64,000 nt of DNA from Spiribacter sp. 1M189 (GCF_040838345.1 NZ_JBAKFF010000001.1:496001-560000), one strand, 5' to 3'; numbered from the stretch's first letter, positions 48,489 to 59,145 are shown. Notes: generated by a model from the letters alone, not told the origin. Made by a program: numbers and translations.

Positions 48489-48982
48489 CAGCGGTGCTGC
48501 GGCTCGCCGAGCCACTGACTGGTTACACCGGCGAGCAGCGGCAGCGGGAGGGAGACCAGCAGCCTCAGTAAGACGAAGTCGAGGCCGAAGAATGGCAGCT
48601 CCCACATCAACACCCGCTGAATGCCAAGCAGCGACCAGGCGGTGAGATAGGTGATGCAGACCGGTAGCGAGGCGCCCATGGCGCGCAGCCCGACCACCAG
48701 AGGGAAGGCCATGAACGGCCCCCCGGGGGTGATGGCGCCGGCGCCGGTGGCGATCAACAGGCCGCGCCAGCCGGCACGCCGGCCCAGCCAGTGTTCCACC
48801 ACCCGCCGCGGCAGGAGCGCCTGGGCATAGGCGGCCATCACGATCGCGATAACGACCAGCGGCACGACCAGCACAATCAGCTCACCGCCGGAGAGCAGCG
48901 CCTGCGTAAACGCCTCCGGGCCCTGGCGATACCAGAGCAGGGCGCCCGAGAGGACGCCGAGGATGACGAAGAAAACTGTCAT
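48488..48982 (-). CDS. Half-size permease of the YraQ/DUF318-like type (first of a pair)
   Basis: A 164-residue membrane protein with an N-terminal helix, a basic loop (LPRRVVEHWLGRRAGWR) and the ATGAGAITPGGPFMAFPLVV motif, then two more helices. The same loop-motif order occurs in the next gene (QALFGRWLGDSSG then MPGGPMVTFPL). The two probably assemble as a heterodimer equivalent to a full DUF318 permease. The ATG overlaps the rsgA stop by 4 nt, linking them to rsgA expression. Confidence 0.65.
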   Translation of the reverse strand: MTVFFVILGVLSGALLWYRQGPEAFTQALLSGGELIVLVVPLVVIAIVMAAYAQALLPRRVVEHWLGRRAGWRGLLIATGAGAITPGGPFMAFPLVVGLRAMGASLPVCITYLTAWSLLGIQRVLMWELPFFGLDFVLLRLLVSLPLPLLAGVTSQWLGEPQHR

Positions 48983-49890
48983 CCGCCGCGCTCCGGATTC
49001 TCCGCGATCTTCGTTTCACGGCGCAACCGGCGCCAGTTCTCGAATCGCTGCGCTTCGATGGCGCCGGCGGCCAGGCCCTGTCGGACACCGCAATCCGGTT
49101 CCCGGCTGTGCTGGCAGTCACGAAAGCGGCACTCGCGGGCGGCTTCCAGAATCTCGGGATAGGCCCGGTCGACCGCCTCGCTGCCCAGATGATCCAGTCG
49201 CAGGGTCCGCACCCCTGGCGAGTCGATCAGGGCGCCCCCATCCTCCCGGCGGAAGAGGGTGGTCTCGCTCGTGGTGTGGCGCCCTTGGCCGCTGGTTGCC
49301 GAGATCTCGCCGATACGCAGCGACAGCGCCGGGATGAGCGCCTGGGTGATGGAGGACTTCCCCACGCCGGATTGTCCGACCAGGACAATGGTCTCCCCGC
49401 CGGTCTGGTTGCGTAGGCCAGCCAGGCCGGCGCCCGTCGTGGTGCTGCCCTCGAGGACCGGGATACCAAGGCGACGGCAGCGCGCCTGCAGCGCCGCCAG
49501 TGTCGGGGCCGATGGCCCGAGCTCGAGATCCGCCTTGTTGCACCACAGAAGCATGGCCAGGCCAAGCGTCTGGCCGAGCACCAGGTAACGGTCCACCAGC
49601 AGGCTGTCCGGCGCGGGTTCGGGCGCGACCACGATCACCAGCCGATCGATGTTCGCCACCAGTGGCCGGGGCCGGCCCCGGAAATCACCCCGCTCGACGA
49701 GGTTGTGACGCGGCTCGATGCCATCGATCACGCCCTCGGGTGTGCCCGGCGTCCAGCGCACGCGGTCACCGCAGACGGGACGCCCCGCCCGCCGACCGCG
49801 CAGCTGGCATCGATGCAGCCCGCCGGCCATATCGTCGACCAGGCAATGGTCGGCGGTACTCATGATGACGAGCCCTGTTTTCTGACTCAT
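48979..49890 (-). CDS. rsgA: Ribosome small subunit-dependent GTPase A
   Basis: A 303-residue circularly permuted GTPase that assists late 30S maturation. The motif order is G4 (CNKADLEL), then G1 (GQSGVGKSS), then G3 (IDSPGVRTL). The N-terminal OB fold precedes them. The C-terminal zinc domain has [19 protein letters not shown] 49890 is the natural start because the OB-fold sequence begins soon after. It is divergent from orn, a common pairing in Gammaproteobacteria. Confidence 0.95.
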   Translation of the reverse strand: MSQKTGLVIMSTADHCLVDDMAGGLHRCQLRGRRAGRPVCGDRVRWTPGTPEGVIDGIEPRHNLVERGDFRGRPRPLVANIDRLVIVVAPEPAPDSLLVDRYLVLGQTLGLAMLLWCNKADLELGPSAPTLAALQARCRRLGIPVLEGSTTTGAGLAGLRNQTGGETIVLVGQSGVGKSSITQALIPALSLRIGEISATSGQGRHTTSETTLFRREDGGALIDSPGVRTLRLDHLGSEAVDRAYPEILEAARECRFRDCQHSREPDCGVRQGLAAGAIEAQRFENWRRLRRETKIAENPERGG

Positions 49891-49964
49891 GGCCGTCCCG
49901 ATCCGGCGCCGGAATGCCTCTGGTAGACTTCGCATTCACTCACGGCAGCCGGAATACAGCGCTC

Positions 49965-50525
49965 ATGTCCTACTCGGCCAGCAACCTGATCTGGATCGAT
50001 CTCGAGATGACCGGTCTGGATGTTGACCACGACCAGGTTATCGAGATCGCCACCATCGTCACCGATGCCCAACTGAATATCCTTGCCGAAGGGCCGGTGC
50101 TCGCCATTCATCAGCCCGAGTCCGTGCTGGCCGCCATGGACGACTGGAACCAGACCCAGCACGGCGGCTCCGGGCTGATGCAGCGGGTTCGGGACAGCGA
50201 AATCGACGAGGCCGAGGCAGAGCGGCGCACCATCGCTTTCCTCGAGCAGTGGGTGCCCGCCGGTGTCTCGCCGATGTGTGGTAACAGCATCTGCCAGGAC
50301 CGGCGTTTCCTGCACCGGGCGATGCCGCAGTTGCTGCGCTATTTCCACTACCGGCATATCGATGTCAGCACGCTCAAGGAGCTCGCCCAGCGCTGGCTGC
50401 CCGGCGTCGCGGAAGCCATGACCAAGCAGTCCTCTCACCTTGCACTGGACGATATCCGCGACTCCATTAACGAGCTCCGCCACTATCGCGCCCATTTTCT
50501 GGTGGAAGCGGCTCGGGCCCGGTGA
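49965..50525 (+). CDS. orn: Oligoribonuclease
   Basis: A 186-residue DEDDh 3'-5' exoribonuclease that degrades 2-5-nt RNAs and linear pGpG. The catalytic residues are in [20 protein letters not shown] and [11 protein letters not shown]. The C-terminal [10 protein letters not shown] is family-typical. ATG 49965 is used. The 3' end overlaps the convergent sulfurtransferase gene by 59 nt, so both transcripts are antisense there. Confidence 0.96.
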   Translation: MSYSASNLIWIDLEMTGLDVDHDQVIEIATIVTDAQLNILAEGPVLAIHQPESVLAAMDDWNQTQHGGSGLMQRVRDSEIDEAEAERRTIAFLEQWVPAGVSPMCGNSICQDRRFLHRAMPQLLRYFHYRHIDVSTLKELAQRWLPGVAEAMTKQSSHLALDDIRDSINELRHYRAHFLVEAARAR

Positions 50526-51348
50526 TCACCGGCGTGTCGGGCCGATTGCCCCATTCCGACCACGACCCGGCATAGCCACGGACGTGCTCGAAGCCGAGAT
50601 GGCGCAGGACCACATAACTGAGCGATGAGCGGTGGTGGGTCTGGCAGTGGGCGACGATCTCCTGATCGCGGCGCAGGCCGCGCGATCGATAAAGCGCGTC
50701 GAGCTCGTCGAGCGGGCGCAGCCGGCCACTCCGTCGGGGATCCCGATTGTCTCCCCAATCGACGTTAACCGCCCCCGGGATGTGTCCGCCACGGGCCGCG
50801 CGTAAGTCTTCGCCGCGGTATTCCGCCGGGCTGCGGGCATCGAGTATGCAGACGCCAGGTTCATCCAGATGTTCGCGAATGTACTCCTCGCCGGCGACCA
50901 CTTCCGGGGAACGCAGCTCGGCCGGGTAGGGTGCCGTCTCGGCACCGGGGGCAGGCTCGCCGCTGGTCAGTGGGTGGCCGTCCTCGCGCCAGGCCGCAAG
51001 TCCGCCGTCCAGTATGCCGGCGCGCCAGTGACCCAGCGCGTGGAGCGTCCAGACCAGCCGTGAGGCCCGACCCCCACCACTGTCATCGTAGGCGATGACG
51101 GTCTGGTCGGGGCGAATGCCGGCGTTGCCGAGCACCTCCCCCAGCACCGCCATGGGGGGCAGCAGACCGCTCGCGGGTGGTTCGGCGTGGTTAAGATCGG
51201 CGAAATCGACTCGACCCGCTGTCGGGATATGGCCGCTTGCATAGACGTCTGCATCGCCGACGAACACCACATGGGGCGGCCTGTCGCCTTGCAGGCGTCG
51301 GGCCAGCTCATCGGTGCTGATCACAATGGCCGGTTCGGTATCGCTCAT
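50467..51348 (-). CDS. Thiosulfate/3-mercaptopyruvate-type sulfurtransferase (rhodanese)
   Basis: A 293-residue protein with two rhodanese domains. The N-terminal one is inactive-looking and has [17 protein letters not shown]. The C-terminal one has [14 protein letters not shown] and the active-site Cys in [11 protein letters not shown]. The loop CQTHHRS differs from the usual CxxGxR/T loops, so donor preference is unclear. GGGGAG precedes ATG 51348. It overlaps orn by 59 nt. Confidence 0.85.
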   Translation of the reverse strand: MSDTEPAIVISTDELARRLQGDRPPHVVFVGDADVYASGHIPTAGRVDFADLNHAEPPASGLLPPMAVLGEVLGNAGIRPDQTVIAYDDSGGGRASRLVWTLHALGHWRAGILDGGLAAWREDGHPLTSGEPAPGAETAPYPAELRSPEVVAGEEYIREHLDEPGVCILDARSPAEYRGEDLRAARGGHIPGAVNVDWGDNRDPRRSGRLRPLDELDALYRSRGLRRDQEIVAHCQTHHRSSLSYVVLRHLGFEHVRGYAGSWSEWGNRPDTPVITGPEPLPPENGRDSGGAR

Positions 51349-51410
51349 GGGCACTCCCCTGGGGCGACAATTGGGCCGGGGAGTATAGCAGCGTCGGCCT
51401 TGAGCGCCGC

Positions 51411-52625
51411 TCAGGCGACCTTGATCAACTCCAGCCAGTGCCGGACCGGGACGTCGGCTGCCTCATCGAGATGGGTCAGGCAGCCGATGTTGGCCGTGGC
51501 GATGACCTCGGGGTCGCCGGTGGCCAGGTTGTCGAGCTTCTGGCTGCGCAACTGCCCGGCGAGCTCGGGCTGGAGGACCGAGTAGGTACCTGCCGACCCG
51601 CAGCAGATATGGCCATCGGGCACCGGCGTCATCTCAAAGCCGATCCGCGCCATCAGGGCGTCGACCCGGCCGTTGAGCCTCTGGGCGTGCTGCAGCGTGC
51701 AGGGCGTCTGGAAGGCAACCCGCCGCGGTGCATCGTCCGCCGGGGCCAGGCGATCGGCATGCGCCTCCAGCAGCTCAATGGGGTCAATGGCAAGCTTGGT
51801 CACCCGCGCCGCCTTGTCCGCATAGTCCGGATCGTCCGCGAGCAGATGACCGTAATCCTTGACCTGTGCGCCACAACCGCTTGCATTCACCACGATGGCC
51901 TCGGCACCGGCCTCAATATGCGGCCACCATGTATCGATATTGGCCCGGATGCGCTCAAGGGCGGCATCCGGGGCGCCCAGATGCTGGTCAATGGCGCCAC
52001 AACAGCTCACCTCGCGCGTGCGCCGGACACCGATGCCGAGGTCCTCGAGAATGCCCGCCGTCTGGGGGTTGATCGGCGGCTCCAGGGCAGGCTGGACACA
52101 ACCTTCAAGCATCAGCACGAAGCGCTCCCGCGACTGGGTGGACGGCCAGGCGGGGGCCGAACGGCGGGGCCGGATTTTCTTGCGCAACGCCTCGGGTACC
52201 AGCGGCCGGACGACCCGACCCATGGCGAGGAGACTGGCGAACAGCCGCGGCCGCGGCAGGACGCTGCGCAGGGCCAGCCGCAGCCAGCCCTGGACAGGCG
52301 GTCGCGGCACCTGCGCCTCGACGATTTCCCGGCCCAGATCGGCCAGCCGGCCGTATTCGACGCCCGACGGGCAGGTCGTCTCGCAGGCCCGACAGGTGAG
52401 ACAGCGATCGAGGTGGAGCTGCAGGCTTTGCGTCGGCGTCTCACCCTCGAGGACCTGCTTGATCTGATAGATCCGACCCCGCGGGCTGTCCAGTTCGTCG
52501 CCAAGCAGCCGATAGGTCGGGCAGTTGGCAAGACAGAAGCCGCAGTGCGTGCACTTGCGCAGGATTTCGTCGGCTTCCTGGCCGGCCGCCGTATCCTTGA
52601 TGAAATCGGCAAGATGGGTCTGCAT
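51411..52625 (-). CDS. glcF: Glycolate oxidase iron-sulfur subunit
   Basis: A 404-residue protein with two ferredoxin-type [4Fe-4S] motifs, CTHCGFCLANCP near residue 25 and CLTCRACETTCP near 76. Two CCG-type domains follow (VNASGCGAQVKDYGHL and ICCGSAGTYSVLQPE). It passes electrons from the flavin subunits to the membrane quinone pool. It ends the glcD-glcE-glcF series, 2 nt after glcE. Confidence 0.95.
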   Translation of the reverse strand: MQTHLADFIKDTAAGQEADEILRKCTHCGFCLANCPTYRLLGDELDSPRGRIYQIKQVLEGETPTQSLQLHLDRCLTCRACETTCPSGVEYGRLADLGREIVEAQVPRPPVQGWLRLALRSVLPRPRLFASLLAMGRVVRPLVPEALRKKIRPRRSAPAWPSTQSRERFVLMLEGCVQPALEPPINPQTAGILEDLGIGVRRTREVSCCGAIDQHLGAPDAALERIRANIDTWWPHIEAGAEAIVVNASGCGAQVKDYGHLLADDPDYADKAARVTKLAIDPIELLEAHADRLAPADDAPRRVAFQTPCTLQHAQRLNGRVDALMARIGFEMTPVPDGHICCGSAGTYSVLQPELAGQLRSQKLDNLATGDPEVIATANIGCLTHLDEAADVPVRHWLELIKVA

Positions 52626-52627
52626 GC

Positions 52628-53710
52628 TCAGCTCACCTCCGCTTGCGGGTAGAGTCGTCCGGGATTGAGAACGCCATGCGGGTCAAAGGCCTGCTTGATA
52701 TGCCGGTGCAGCCGCTCCTTGACCGCATCCAGTGGCGCAAAGGCAGCGACCCCCGGCAGCTCGCCGCGGAAAAGCGTCGCGCTGCCACCCACCGCGGCGG
52801 CCTGCGCACGCAGTGCGTCGGCATCCTCCCGGCCGCGCAGCCAGAGTTGCTGACCCGACCAGTCCACCAGCACGGACCCTCCGAAGTCCGCTGGATCAAC
52901 CCCCGGCGGTAGCGCAAGCCGCCAGAGGGGGCGCTCGTCTGCCGTGAAAAAGGCGTGACGATGATCGCGGATCGACTGCCAGAAGGCAGCGGCGTCGGAC
53001 GCCTCCATCACCTCACCGCCAAGTGCCGCCTGAGCGTCCTCTACGGCCGAGGCCGTGCCCTCGAAACGGACATGGAGCTGATCGCCGTCGTGGAGCATGC
53101 CGGTGAGCGGCCGGCCGGCGCGCAGCCACTGCTCACTGAGCCGATGGCAGTCACCCGCGGCAGCCGCAAGGCGCAACGTGGCGGTGGCGGGCATGGCCGG
53201 GAGCACCTTGAGCGATACCTCGGTGATGATGCCCAGGGTACCGAGCGCGCCGGTGTTGAGGCGCGCGACGTCGTAGCCCGCTACATTTTTCATGACCTCG
53301 CCGCCAAAGCGCATGGTCTCGGCGCGGCCATTGATGAGCCGTATCCCCAGCACCATATCCCGCACGGCACCCGCGTATGGCCGGGCCGGGCCCGATAGCC
53401 CGGCCGCGACCATCCCGCCAACGCTGCCCCCGCCATTGAAATGCGGTGGCTCGAAGGCCAGTCGTTGGCCCTTGTCGGCAAGCGCCGCCTCGATTTCGTC
53501 GATCGGCGTACCGGCACGGGCGGTCAGGACAAGCTCGGTCGGCTCGTAGTTGACGATACCTCGATGATCGAGGGTGCTGACGACGCGGCCTTGTGTCGGA
53601 TTTCCGTAAAACGCCTTGCTGGCGCTGCCCTCAATCGTGAGTGGCTGGTCGTCGGCGATGGCGGCTGCAACCTGCTCGACGAAGGCTGCGGTCTGATCGG
53701 CATCGATCAT
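52628..53710 (-). CDS. glcE: Glycolate oxidase FAD-binding subunit GlcE
   Basis: A 360-residue FAD_binding_4-type protein. It has the PP-loop ELVLTARAGTPIDEIEAAL, FNGGGSVGGMVAAGLSGPARP and GGEVMKNVAGYDVARLNTGALG, a motif typical of GlcE. The C-terminus ends DPHGVLNPGRLYP. Its start overlaps the last base of glcD, and glcF follows at once. It works with GlcD and GlcF to oxidise glycolate to glyoxylate. Confidence 0.94.
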   Translation of the reverse strand: MIDADQTAAFVEQVAAAIADDQPLTIEGSASKAFYGNPTQGRVVSTLDHRGIVNYEPTELVLTARAGTPIDEIEAALADKGQRLAFEPPHFNGGGSVGGMVAAGLSGPARPYAGAVRDMVLGIRLINGRAETMRFGGEVMKNVAGYDVARLNTGALGTLGIITEVSLKVLPAMPATATLRLAAAAGDCHRLSEQWLRAGRPLTGMLHDGDQLHVRFEGTASAVEDAQAALGGEVMEASDAAAFWQSIRDHRHAFFTADERPLWRLALPPGVDPADFGGSVLVDWSGQQLWLRGREDADALRAQAAAVGGSATLFRGELPGVAAFAPLDAVKERLHRHIKQAFDPHGVLNPGRLYPQAEVS

Positions 53711-55209
53711 TAGAGGCGCTCAAGCTCGGGATGGGGCAGTTCACCGTTATGCACATGCAATCGACCGAACTCCGCGCAGCGGTTGAGCGTTGGAATGGCC
53801 TTGCCCGGGTTGAGCAGCCCGTCTGGATCGAACGCCGCCTTGATGCGGTGGAACTGCTCGATCTCGGGGTTGCTGAACTGCACGCACATTTCGTTGATTT
53901 TCTCGAGACCAACACCATGCTCGCCGGTGACTGTCCCGCCGACCTCGACGCAGAGCTGGAGGATTTCACTGCCGACGCGCTCGGCGGCAGCGAGCTGGCC
54001 GGGCTGGTTGCCATCGAAGAGTATCAGCGGGTGCAGATTGCCATCGCCGGCGTGAAAGACATTGACCGTCTCAAGTGCCTCGGCCTGGCTGATCTCGCTG
54101 ATCCGGCGGAGGACATAGGCGAGCTGGCGGCGCGGGATCGTGCCATCCATGCAGTAGTAATCCGGCGAGATCCGGCCCACCGCTGGGAAAGCAGCCTTGC
54201 GCCCCGCCCAGAACCGAGCCCGCTCAGCGGCGTCGGCGGCGACCTGAATGCGCGTCGCGCCATGCTCGCGCAGACACTCATCGACGGCGGCCATCTGGTC
54301 GGCGACCTCCGCCTCGCTGCCATCGAGCTCGCAGATCAGAATGGCGGCGGCGGCGGTGTCATAGCCCGCATGGACGAAATCCTCGGCGGCCTGAATGGCG
54401 GCTCCATCCATCATCTCGAGCCCGCCGGGGATGATGCCCCGGGCAATGAGCCCGGCAACGGCGTGGCCACCCGACTCAACATCCGCAAAAGAGGCCATGA
54501 GGACCTGCTTGGTCAGCGGCTCAGGCAACAGCTTCACGGTGACCTCGACAACCACCCCGAGCATGCCCTCCGAGCCGTGCATGAGGGCCAGCAGATCGAG
54601 GCCCGGGCTGTCCGGCGCCTCGGCGCCGATGGTGGTCAGCTCGCCGTCTATGGTGACCACCGTGATGGCCAGTACGTTGTGCACCGTCAGGCCATATTTA
54701 AGGCAATGCACGCCGCCGGCGTTTTCGCCCACATTGCCGCCTATCGAACAGGCGATCTGCGAGGAGGGATCCGGCGCGTAATACAGCCCGTAAGGTGCTG
54801 CGGCCTCGGTGATGGCGAGGTTGCGGACACCCGGCTCCACCCGGGCGAGGCGCCGCCCGCGATCGATCTCGCGGATGCGGTTGAACTTGCCCATGGCGAG
54901 CAAGAGCCCCTGTGGATGCGGCAGCGAGCCGCCGGAAAGGCTGGTTCCCGCGCCGCGGCTGACGACGGGCACGCCATTATCGCGGCATAGCCGGAGGATG
55001 GTCTGGACCTGCTCGATGGTCTCAGGGATGGCGACCAGCCGGGGCAGCTGCTTGTAGGCGGCGAGGCCGTCGCACTCGTAAGCGCGGCGGCCGGCCTCGT
55101 GCACGATTAGCCCATCGGGCGGCAGGACATCGCCAAGCGCTTCGATGAGCGGATCGATATCCACCTCGAAGCGGAGATCTTCCTGCCGGAACAGCTCATG
55201 CGCTGGCAT
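53710..55209 (-). CDS. glcD: Glycolate oxidase FAD-linked subunit GlcD
   Basis: A 499-residue VAO-family flavoprotein. FAD-binding sequence VPVVSRGAGTSLSGGSLP is followed by CSIGGNVGENAGGVHCLKYG, and the FAD_oxidase_C domain includes VFHAGDGNLHPLI and TGEHGVGLEK. It oxidises glycolate or D-lactate. ATG 55209 follows AGGAGAG. A TACAAT box on the minus strand in the 76-nt gap after ppsA may give it a separate promoter. It is downstream of ppsA on the same strand. Confidence 0.95.
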   Translation of the reverse strand: MPAHELFRQEDLRFEVDIDPLIEALGDVLPPDGLIVHEAGRRAYECDGLAAYKQLPRLVAIPETIEQVQTILRLCRDNGVPVVSRGAGTSLSGGSLPHPQGLLLAMGKFNRIREIDRGRRLARVEPGVRNLAITEAAAPYGLYYAPDPSSQIACSIGGNVGENAGGVHCLKYGLTVHNVLAITVVTIDGELTTIGAEAPDSPGLDLLALMHGSEGMLGVVVEVTVKLLPEPLTKQVLMASFADVESGGHAVAGLIARGIIPGGLEMMDGAAIQAAEDFVHAGYDTAAAAILICELDGSEAEVADQMAAVDECLREHGATRIQVAADAAERARFWAGRKAAFPAVGRISPDYYCMDGTIPRRQLAYVLRRISEISQAEALETVNVFHAGDGNLHPLILFDGNQPGQLAAAERVGSEILQLCVEVGGTVTGEHGVGLEKINEMCVQFSNPEIEQFHRIKAAFDPDGLLNPGKAIPTLNRCAEFGRLHVHNGELPHPELERL

Positions 55210-55285
55210 GCCTCTCTCTCCTCGCCGAATTGTACTGCACAGGCTAGCCCACCGCCCCTTCGCTCTCAAGCATGGTTCGGCCGAC

Positions 55286-57667
55286 TCAGGCCTCCTGCGC
55301 GTCCTCGCCCAGGTACAGCCAGGTCTCAACCACGCTGTCCGGGTTGAGCGAGACGCTGTCGATGCCTTCCTCCATCAGCCAGCGCGCCAGGTCCGGATGA
55401 TCCGAGGGGCCCTGGCCACAGATGCCGACATACTTATTCGCGCGGCGTGCCGCCTGGATGGCCATGTGCAACAGCGCCTTCACTGCGGGATCACGCTCTT
55501 CGAACAGATGCGCCACCAGGCCGGAGTCGCGATCCAGTCCCAGCGTCAGCTGGGTGAGATCGTTGGATCCAATGGAGTAGCCATCGAAGATCTCCAGGAA
55601 TTCGTCTGCGAGGACGGCGTTGGAAGGCAGCTCGCACATCATGATGACCTTGAGGCCGTCCTTACCCTTCTCAAGACCGTTCTGCGCCAGCAGCTCCACC
55701 ACTTGCCGGCCCTCGTCCGGCGTGCGCACGAACGGGATCATGATCCAGACGTTGGTCAGGCCCATTTCGTCGCGCACGCGGCGCAATGCCTGGCACTCAA
55801 GCTCGAAGCAGGGCCGGAAGTCCTTGGAGATGTAGCGCGATGCGCCGCGGAAGCCGATCATCGGATTCTCTTCCTCGGGCTCGTACGCGGCACCGCCGAT
55901 CAGGTTGGCGTACTCGTTGGACTTGAAGTCGGACATGCGCACGATCACCGGCTTATCGGCAAAGCTCGCAGCCAGCGTGCTGATGCCTTCAGCGAGCTTG
56001 TCGACGTAGAAGCTCACCGGATCGTCATAACCGCTGATCTGGTTGTCGATCACCGCCTTGAGATCCTCCGGCTGGCGGTCGTATTCGAGCAGGGCGCGTG
56101 GGTGGATGCCGATCATTCGGTTGATGATGAACTCCAGCCGCGCCAGGCCGATGCCGGCGTTGGGCAACTGAGCGAAGTCGAAGGCCCGGTCCGGGTTGCC
56201 GACATTCATCATGATCTTGAATGGCAGCTCAGGCATGTTGCCCAGGGCGATCTCGCGGACCTCATAGTCCTGGATACCGCGATAGATGTAGCCGGTATCC
56301 CCCTCGGCGCAGGAGACGGTGACCTCCATGCCGTCACGGACGCGTTCGGTGCCGGCGCCGGTCCCCACCACGGCCGGGATGCCCAGCTCGCGGGCGATGA
56401 TCGCGGCATGACAGGTCCGGCCGCCCCGGTTGGTGACGATGGCGGAGGCGCGTTTCATGATCGGCTCCCAGTCGGGGTCCGTCATGTCCGTGACCAGCAC
56501 GTCGCCGGCCTCTACCGTGTGCATGTCATCAATGGAGTCGACCACGCGGGCCCGGCCCGCGCCGATGCGCTGGCCGATGGCGCGACCTTCGATGAGAACC
56601 TGACCGCGTTCGTGCAGCTGATAGCGCTTGAGGCTCTGTCCGCCGTCGCGGCTCTTCACGGTCTCGGGGCGTGCCTGAAGGATGAAAAGACGCCCGGTCT
56701 CGCCATCCTTGCCCCACTCAATGTCCATCGGCCGGCCGTAGTGGGCCTCGATGGTCATGGCCTGACGGCCAAGCGACTCCACCTCGGTATCGGTCAGGCA
56801 GAAGCGCATGCGGTCTTCGTCGGGCGTTTCCACCACCGAGACCGTCTCGTCGCTCTGCGGATCGGTGTCGTAGACCATCTTGATGGCCTTCTCGCCGAGT
56901 ATGCGGCGCAGCACGGCGGGCCTGCCCGCCTCGAGCGTGGATTTGTGGACGTAGAACTCATCCGGGTTGACCGAGCCCTGTACCACGGTCTCGCCGAGGC
57001 CGTAGGAGGCGGTGACGAACACCACGTCCCGGAATCCGGATTCGGTGTCCATGGTGAACATCACGCCAGAGGCGCCGGTGTCCGATCGCACCATCTCCTG
57101 GATGCCCGCCGACAGGGCGACCTGATCATGTTCAAACCCATGATGGACGCGGTAGGAGATCGCCCGGTCGTTGAACAGTGAAGCGAACACGTCGCGGATG
57201 GTCCGCAGGACGTTGTCCAGGCCGCGGACGTTGAGGAAGGTCTCCTGCTGGCCCGCGAAGGAGGCATCCGGCAGGTCCTCGGCGGTGGCGGAGGAGCGCA
57301 CCGCGACGGCGAGATCGGTCTTGCCGGTGCGGGCGAGCAGCTGCTCCCAGGCCCCGGTGATCTCGTCATGCAGCCGACCGGGGAAGGGCGTGTCGACGAT
57401 CATCTGGCGGATTCGTGCACCGGCCCTGGCAAGCGCACGGACATCCTCGACGTCGAGGCCAGCGAGTTCGGCTTCGATTTTCGGGCGCAGGCCGCTCTCA
57501 TCGAGGAAATCCCAATAAGCCTGCGCCGTGGTTGCGAACCCGCCCGGCACCTGGACACCGGCATCCGCCAGGTTACTGATCATCTCACCGAGTGAGGCGT
57601 TCTTGCCCCCGACATGCTCGACGTCGTTCATGCCGAGGGACTCGAACCACACTACGTACTCGCTCAC
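55286..57667 (-). CDS. ppsA: Phosphoenolpyruvate synthase
   Basis: A 793-residue enzyme making PEP from pyruvate and ATP in gluconeogenesis. The N-terminal nucleotide-binding domain has [10 protein letters not shown] and [19 protein letters not shown]. The phosphohistidine swivel domain has [14 protein letters not shown]. The C-terminal barrel has [17 protein letters not shown] and [12 protein letters not shown]. The start is GTG at 57667 with GGGAGAG upstream. It is divergent from its regulator ppsR, sharing a 77-nt promoter gap. Confidence 0.96.
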   Translation of the reverse strand: MSEYVVWFESLGMNDVEHVGGKNASLGEMISNLADAGVQVPGGFATTAQAYWDFLDESGLRPKIEAELAGLDVEDVRALARAGARIRQMIVDTPFPGRLHDEITGAWEQLLARTGKTDLAVAVRSSATAEDLPDASFAGQQETFLNVRGLDNVLRTIRDVFASLFNDRAISYRVHHGFEHDQVALSAGIQEMVRSDTGASGVMFTMDTESGFRDVVFVTASYGLGETVVQGSVNPDEFYVHKSTLEAGRPAVLRRILGEKAIKMVYDTDPQSDETVSVVETPDEDRMRFCLTDTEVESLGRQAMTIEAHYGRPMDIEWGKDGETGRLFILQARPETVKSRDGGQSLKRYQLHERGQVLIEGRAIGQRIGAGRARVVDSIDDMHTVEAGDVLVTDMTDPDWEPIMKRASAIVTNRGGRTCHAAIIARELGIPAVVGTGAGTERVRDGMEVTVSCAEGDTGYIYRGIQDYEVREIALGNMPELPFKIMMNVGNPDRAFDFAQLPNAGIGLARLEFIINRMIGIHPRALLEYDRQPEDLKAVIDNQISGYDDPVSFYVDKLAEGISTLAASFADKPVIVRMSDFKSNEYANLIGGAAYEPEEENPMIGFRGASRYISKDFRPCFELECQALRRVRDEMGLTNVWIMIPFVRTPDEGRQVVELLAQNGLEKGKDGLKVIMMCELPSNAVLADEFLEIFDGYSIGSNDLTQLTLGLDRDSGLVAHLFEERDPAVKALLHMAIQAARRANKYVGICGQGPSDHPDLARWLMEEGIDSVSLNPDSVVETWLYLGEDAQEA

Positions 57668-57744
57668 TTGCGCTCTCCCGTTCAAGATTATGCTGACCCC
57701 GGTACACTGGGGGTTAATGTTGGATAGCCTGGTTGAAAGGTGTC

Positions 57745-58566
57745 ATGGAGCCCGATCGAAGCGTTTTCTTTGTCTCCGACCGGACCGGCATTACCGCCGA
57801 GACCCTCGGTCATAGCCTTCTGACCCAGTTCTCCCTGGACTGCAGGCCGGTCAGCCTGCCGTTCACCGACAGCCCCGAGGCGGTGGACGCCGCGATTGAG
57901 CGCATCGAGGCCGCCGGGCGGGCGACGGGTGCGCGTCCCATCGTGTTCAGCACGATTATCGATGCCGGGCTGCGCAATCGGCTGCGTCGCGTGAATGCCG
58001 TGGTGCTCGATTTCTTCGATACGTTCATCGGCCCGCTGGAGAGCGAGCTCGGCATGGAGTCGAGCCATACCGTCGGGCAGAGCCATGGCATGGCCGACCC
58101 GGGTGCCTACAATCTGCGAATCGATGCCATGAACTACGCCCTGTCGGCGGATGACGGCGCGGTCGTGCGGCATTACGAACAGGCGGATGTCATTCTGGTG
58201 GGAGTGTCGCGTTGCGGGAAAACGCCGACCTGTATCTATATGGCGCTCCATTACGGGCTGTTCGCAGCCAACTATCCGCTGACCGACGACGACTTGCTGA
58301 GCGGCCGGTTGCCGGAGGTCCTGCGCCCGCATCGTGACCATCTCTATGCCCTCACCATCCGTCCGGAGCGCCTGGCCCAGATTCGCGCCGAGCGACGACC
58401 GGACACGCGATATGCGTCGCTGCGGCAGTGCCAGTATGAAACGGTCCGGGCGGAGGGCCTGTTCCACCAGGAAAAGCTGCCCTTCTCTGATACGACAACG
58501 ATGTCCATTGAAGAGATCGCCGCCATGATCATCCAAACCCGTCAACTGCCGCGGCGACTGTATTAA
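57745..58566 (+). CDS. ppsR: PEP synthase regulatory protein (kinase/pyrophosphorylase)
   Basis: A 273-residue DUF299 protein that inactivates PpsA by ADP-dependent phosphorylation and reactivates it with phosphate. It opens VFFVSDRTGITAETLGHSLL, has a P-loop GVSRCGKTPTCIYMA near residue 155, and carries the motif FAANYPLTDDDL afterwards. ATG 57745 follows GAAAGG. It lies divergently beside ppsA. Confidence 0.95.
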   Translation: MEPDRSVFFVSDRTGITAETLGHSLLTQFSLDCRPVSLPFTDSPEAVDAAIERIEAAGRATGARPIVFSTIIDAGLRNRLRRVNAVVLDFFDTFIGPLESELGMESSHTVGQSHGMADPGAYNLRIDAMNYALSADDGAVVRHYEQADVILVGVSRCGKTPTCIYMALHYGLFAANYPLTDDDLLSGRLPEVLRPHRDHLYALTIRPERLAQIRAERRPDTRYASLRQCQYETVRAEGLFHQEKLPFSDTTTMSIEEIAAMIIQTRQLPRRLY

Positions 58567-58630
58567 ATTCCCCCGCGGAATGCCAGTCTCAACGCTCAGA
58601 ACCGCACCTGGCGTGTGCTAGGATTCACCC

Positions 58631-59134
58631 ATGGTCATGCAGGCAACGAACACCACTCCAGAGCTTCCGGTGCAGGGCAGTTTCGCGGCACTCATGGAGC
58701 TCTACGAGAACAACTACATTTATCTGCGCCGGCTGGTGCCCCAGCTCGACGGCAGGCGGGATGCCCAGGTTTCCAGCGTGGACCGCGGGCCCGATCTGCA
58801 TCTCGAGGTCATCGAGCGCTGTCCGTACACGACCAGCCTTCTGCTGACGCATCGGTTCCCGCGCCATCGTGGCGAGGAGGCGCTGCCCGATCTAAAGGTG
58901 CGTATCTATCACGATGCCCGGGTCGCCGAAGTGCTCATGGCAAGCGCGTCGCCATCGGCATCGATTCCGCCGGCGGAACCGCAGCATGCGGGCGGCACGC
59001 TGGCCTGGCGCTGGGCCGCCAATCGCTTTCTCAACCGCTGGCTGCTGTACTGTCTGGGCGAGGGGCATGGTTTCCCGGTCGATGAGGATGGCTGGGGTCA
59101 GGATCGCCCACTGGCACGACGCTGGGCGGTGTAG
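58631..59134 (+). CDS. DUF1249 family protein (YqiB-like)
   Basis: A 167-residue soluble protein. The DUF1249 pattern appears as MELYENNYIYLRRLVP at the N-terminus, LHLEVIERCPYTTSLLLTH in the middle, PDLKVRIYHDARVAEVL, and the C-terminal FLNRWLLYCLGEGHGF. The family is confined largely to Gammaproteobacteria and lacks a known function. Start choice between ATG 58631 and ATG 58637 is open. It precedes iscR by 11 nt. Confidence 0.88.
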   Translation: MVMQATNTTPELPVQGSFAALMELYENNYIYLRRLVPQLDGRRDAQVSSVDRGPDLHLEVIERCPYTTSLLLTHRFPRHRGEEALPDLKVRIYHDARVAEVLMASASPSASIPPAEPQHAGGTLAWRWAANRFLNRWLLYCLGEGHGFPVDEDGWGQDRPLARRWAV

Positions 59135-59145
59135 CGCGCTCTGCC

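Noticed and set aside
55145-57181. 678-codon plus-strand frame opposite ppsA
   Set aside because: It is an antisense shadow; ppsA contains all catalytic motifs in the opposite strand.
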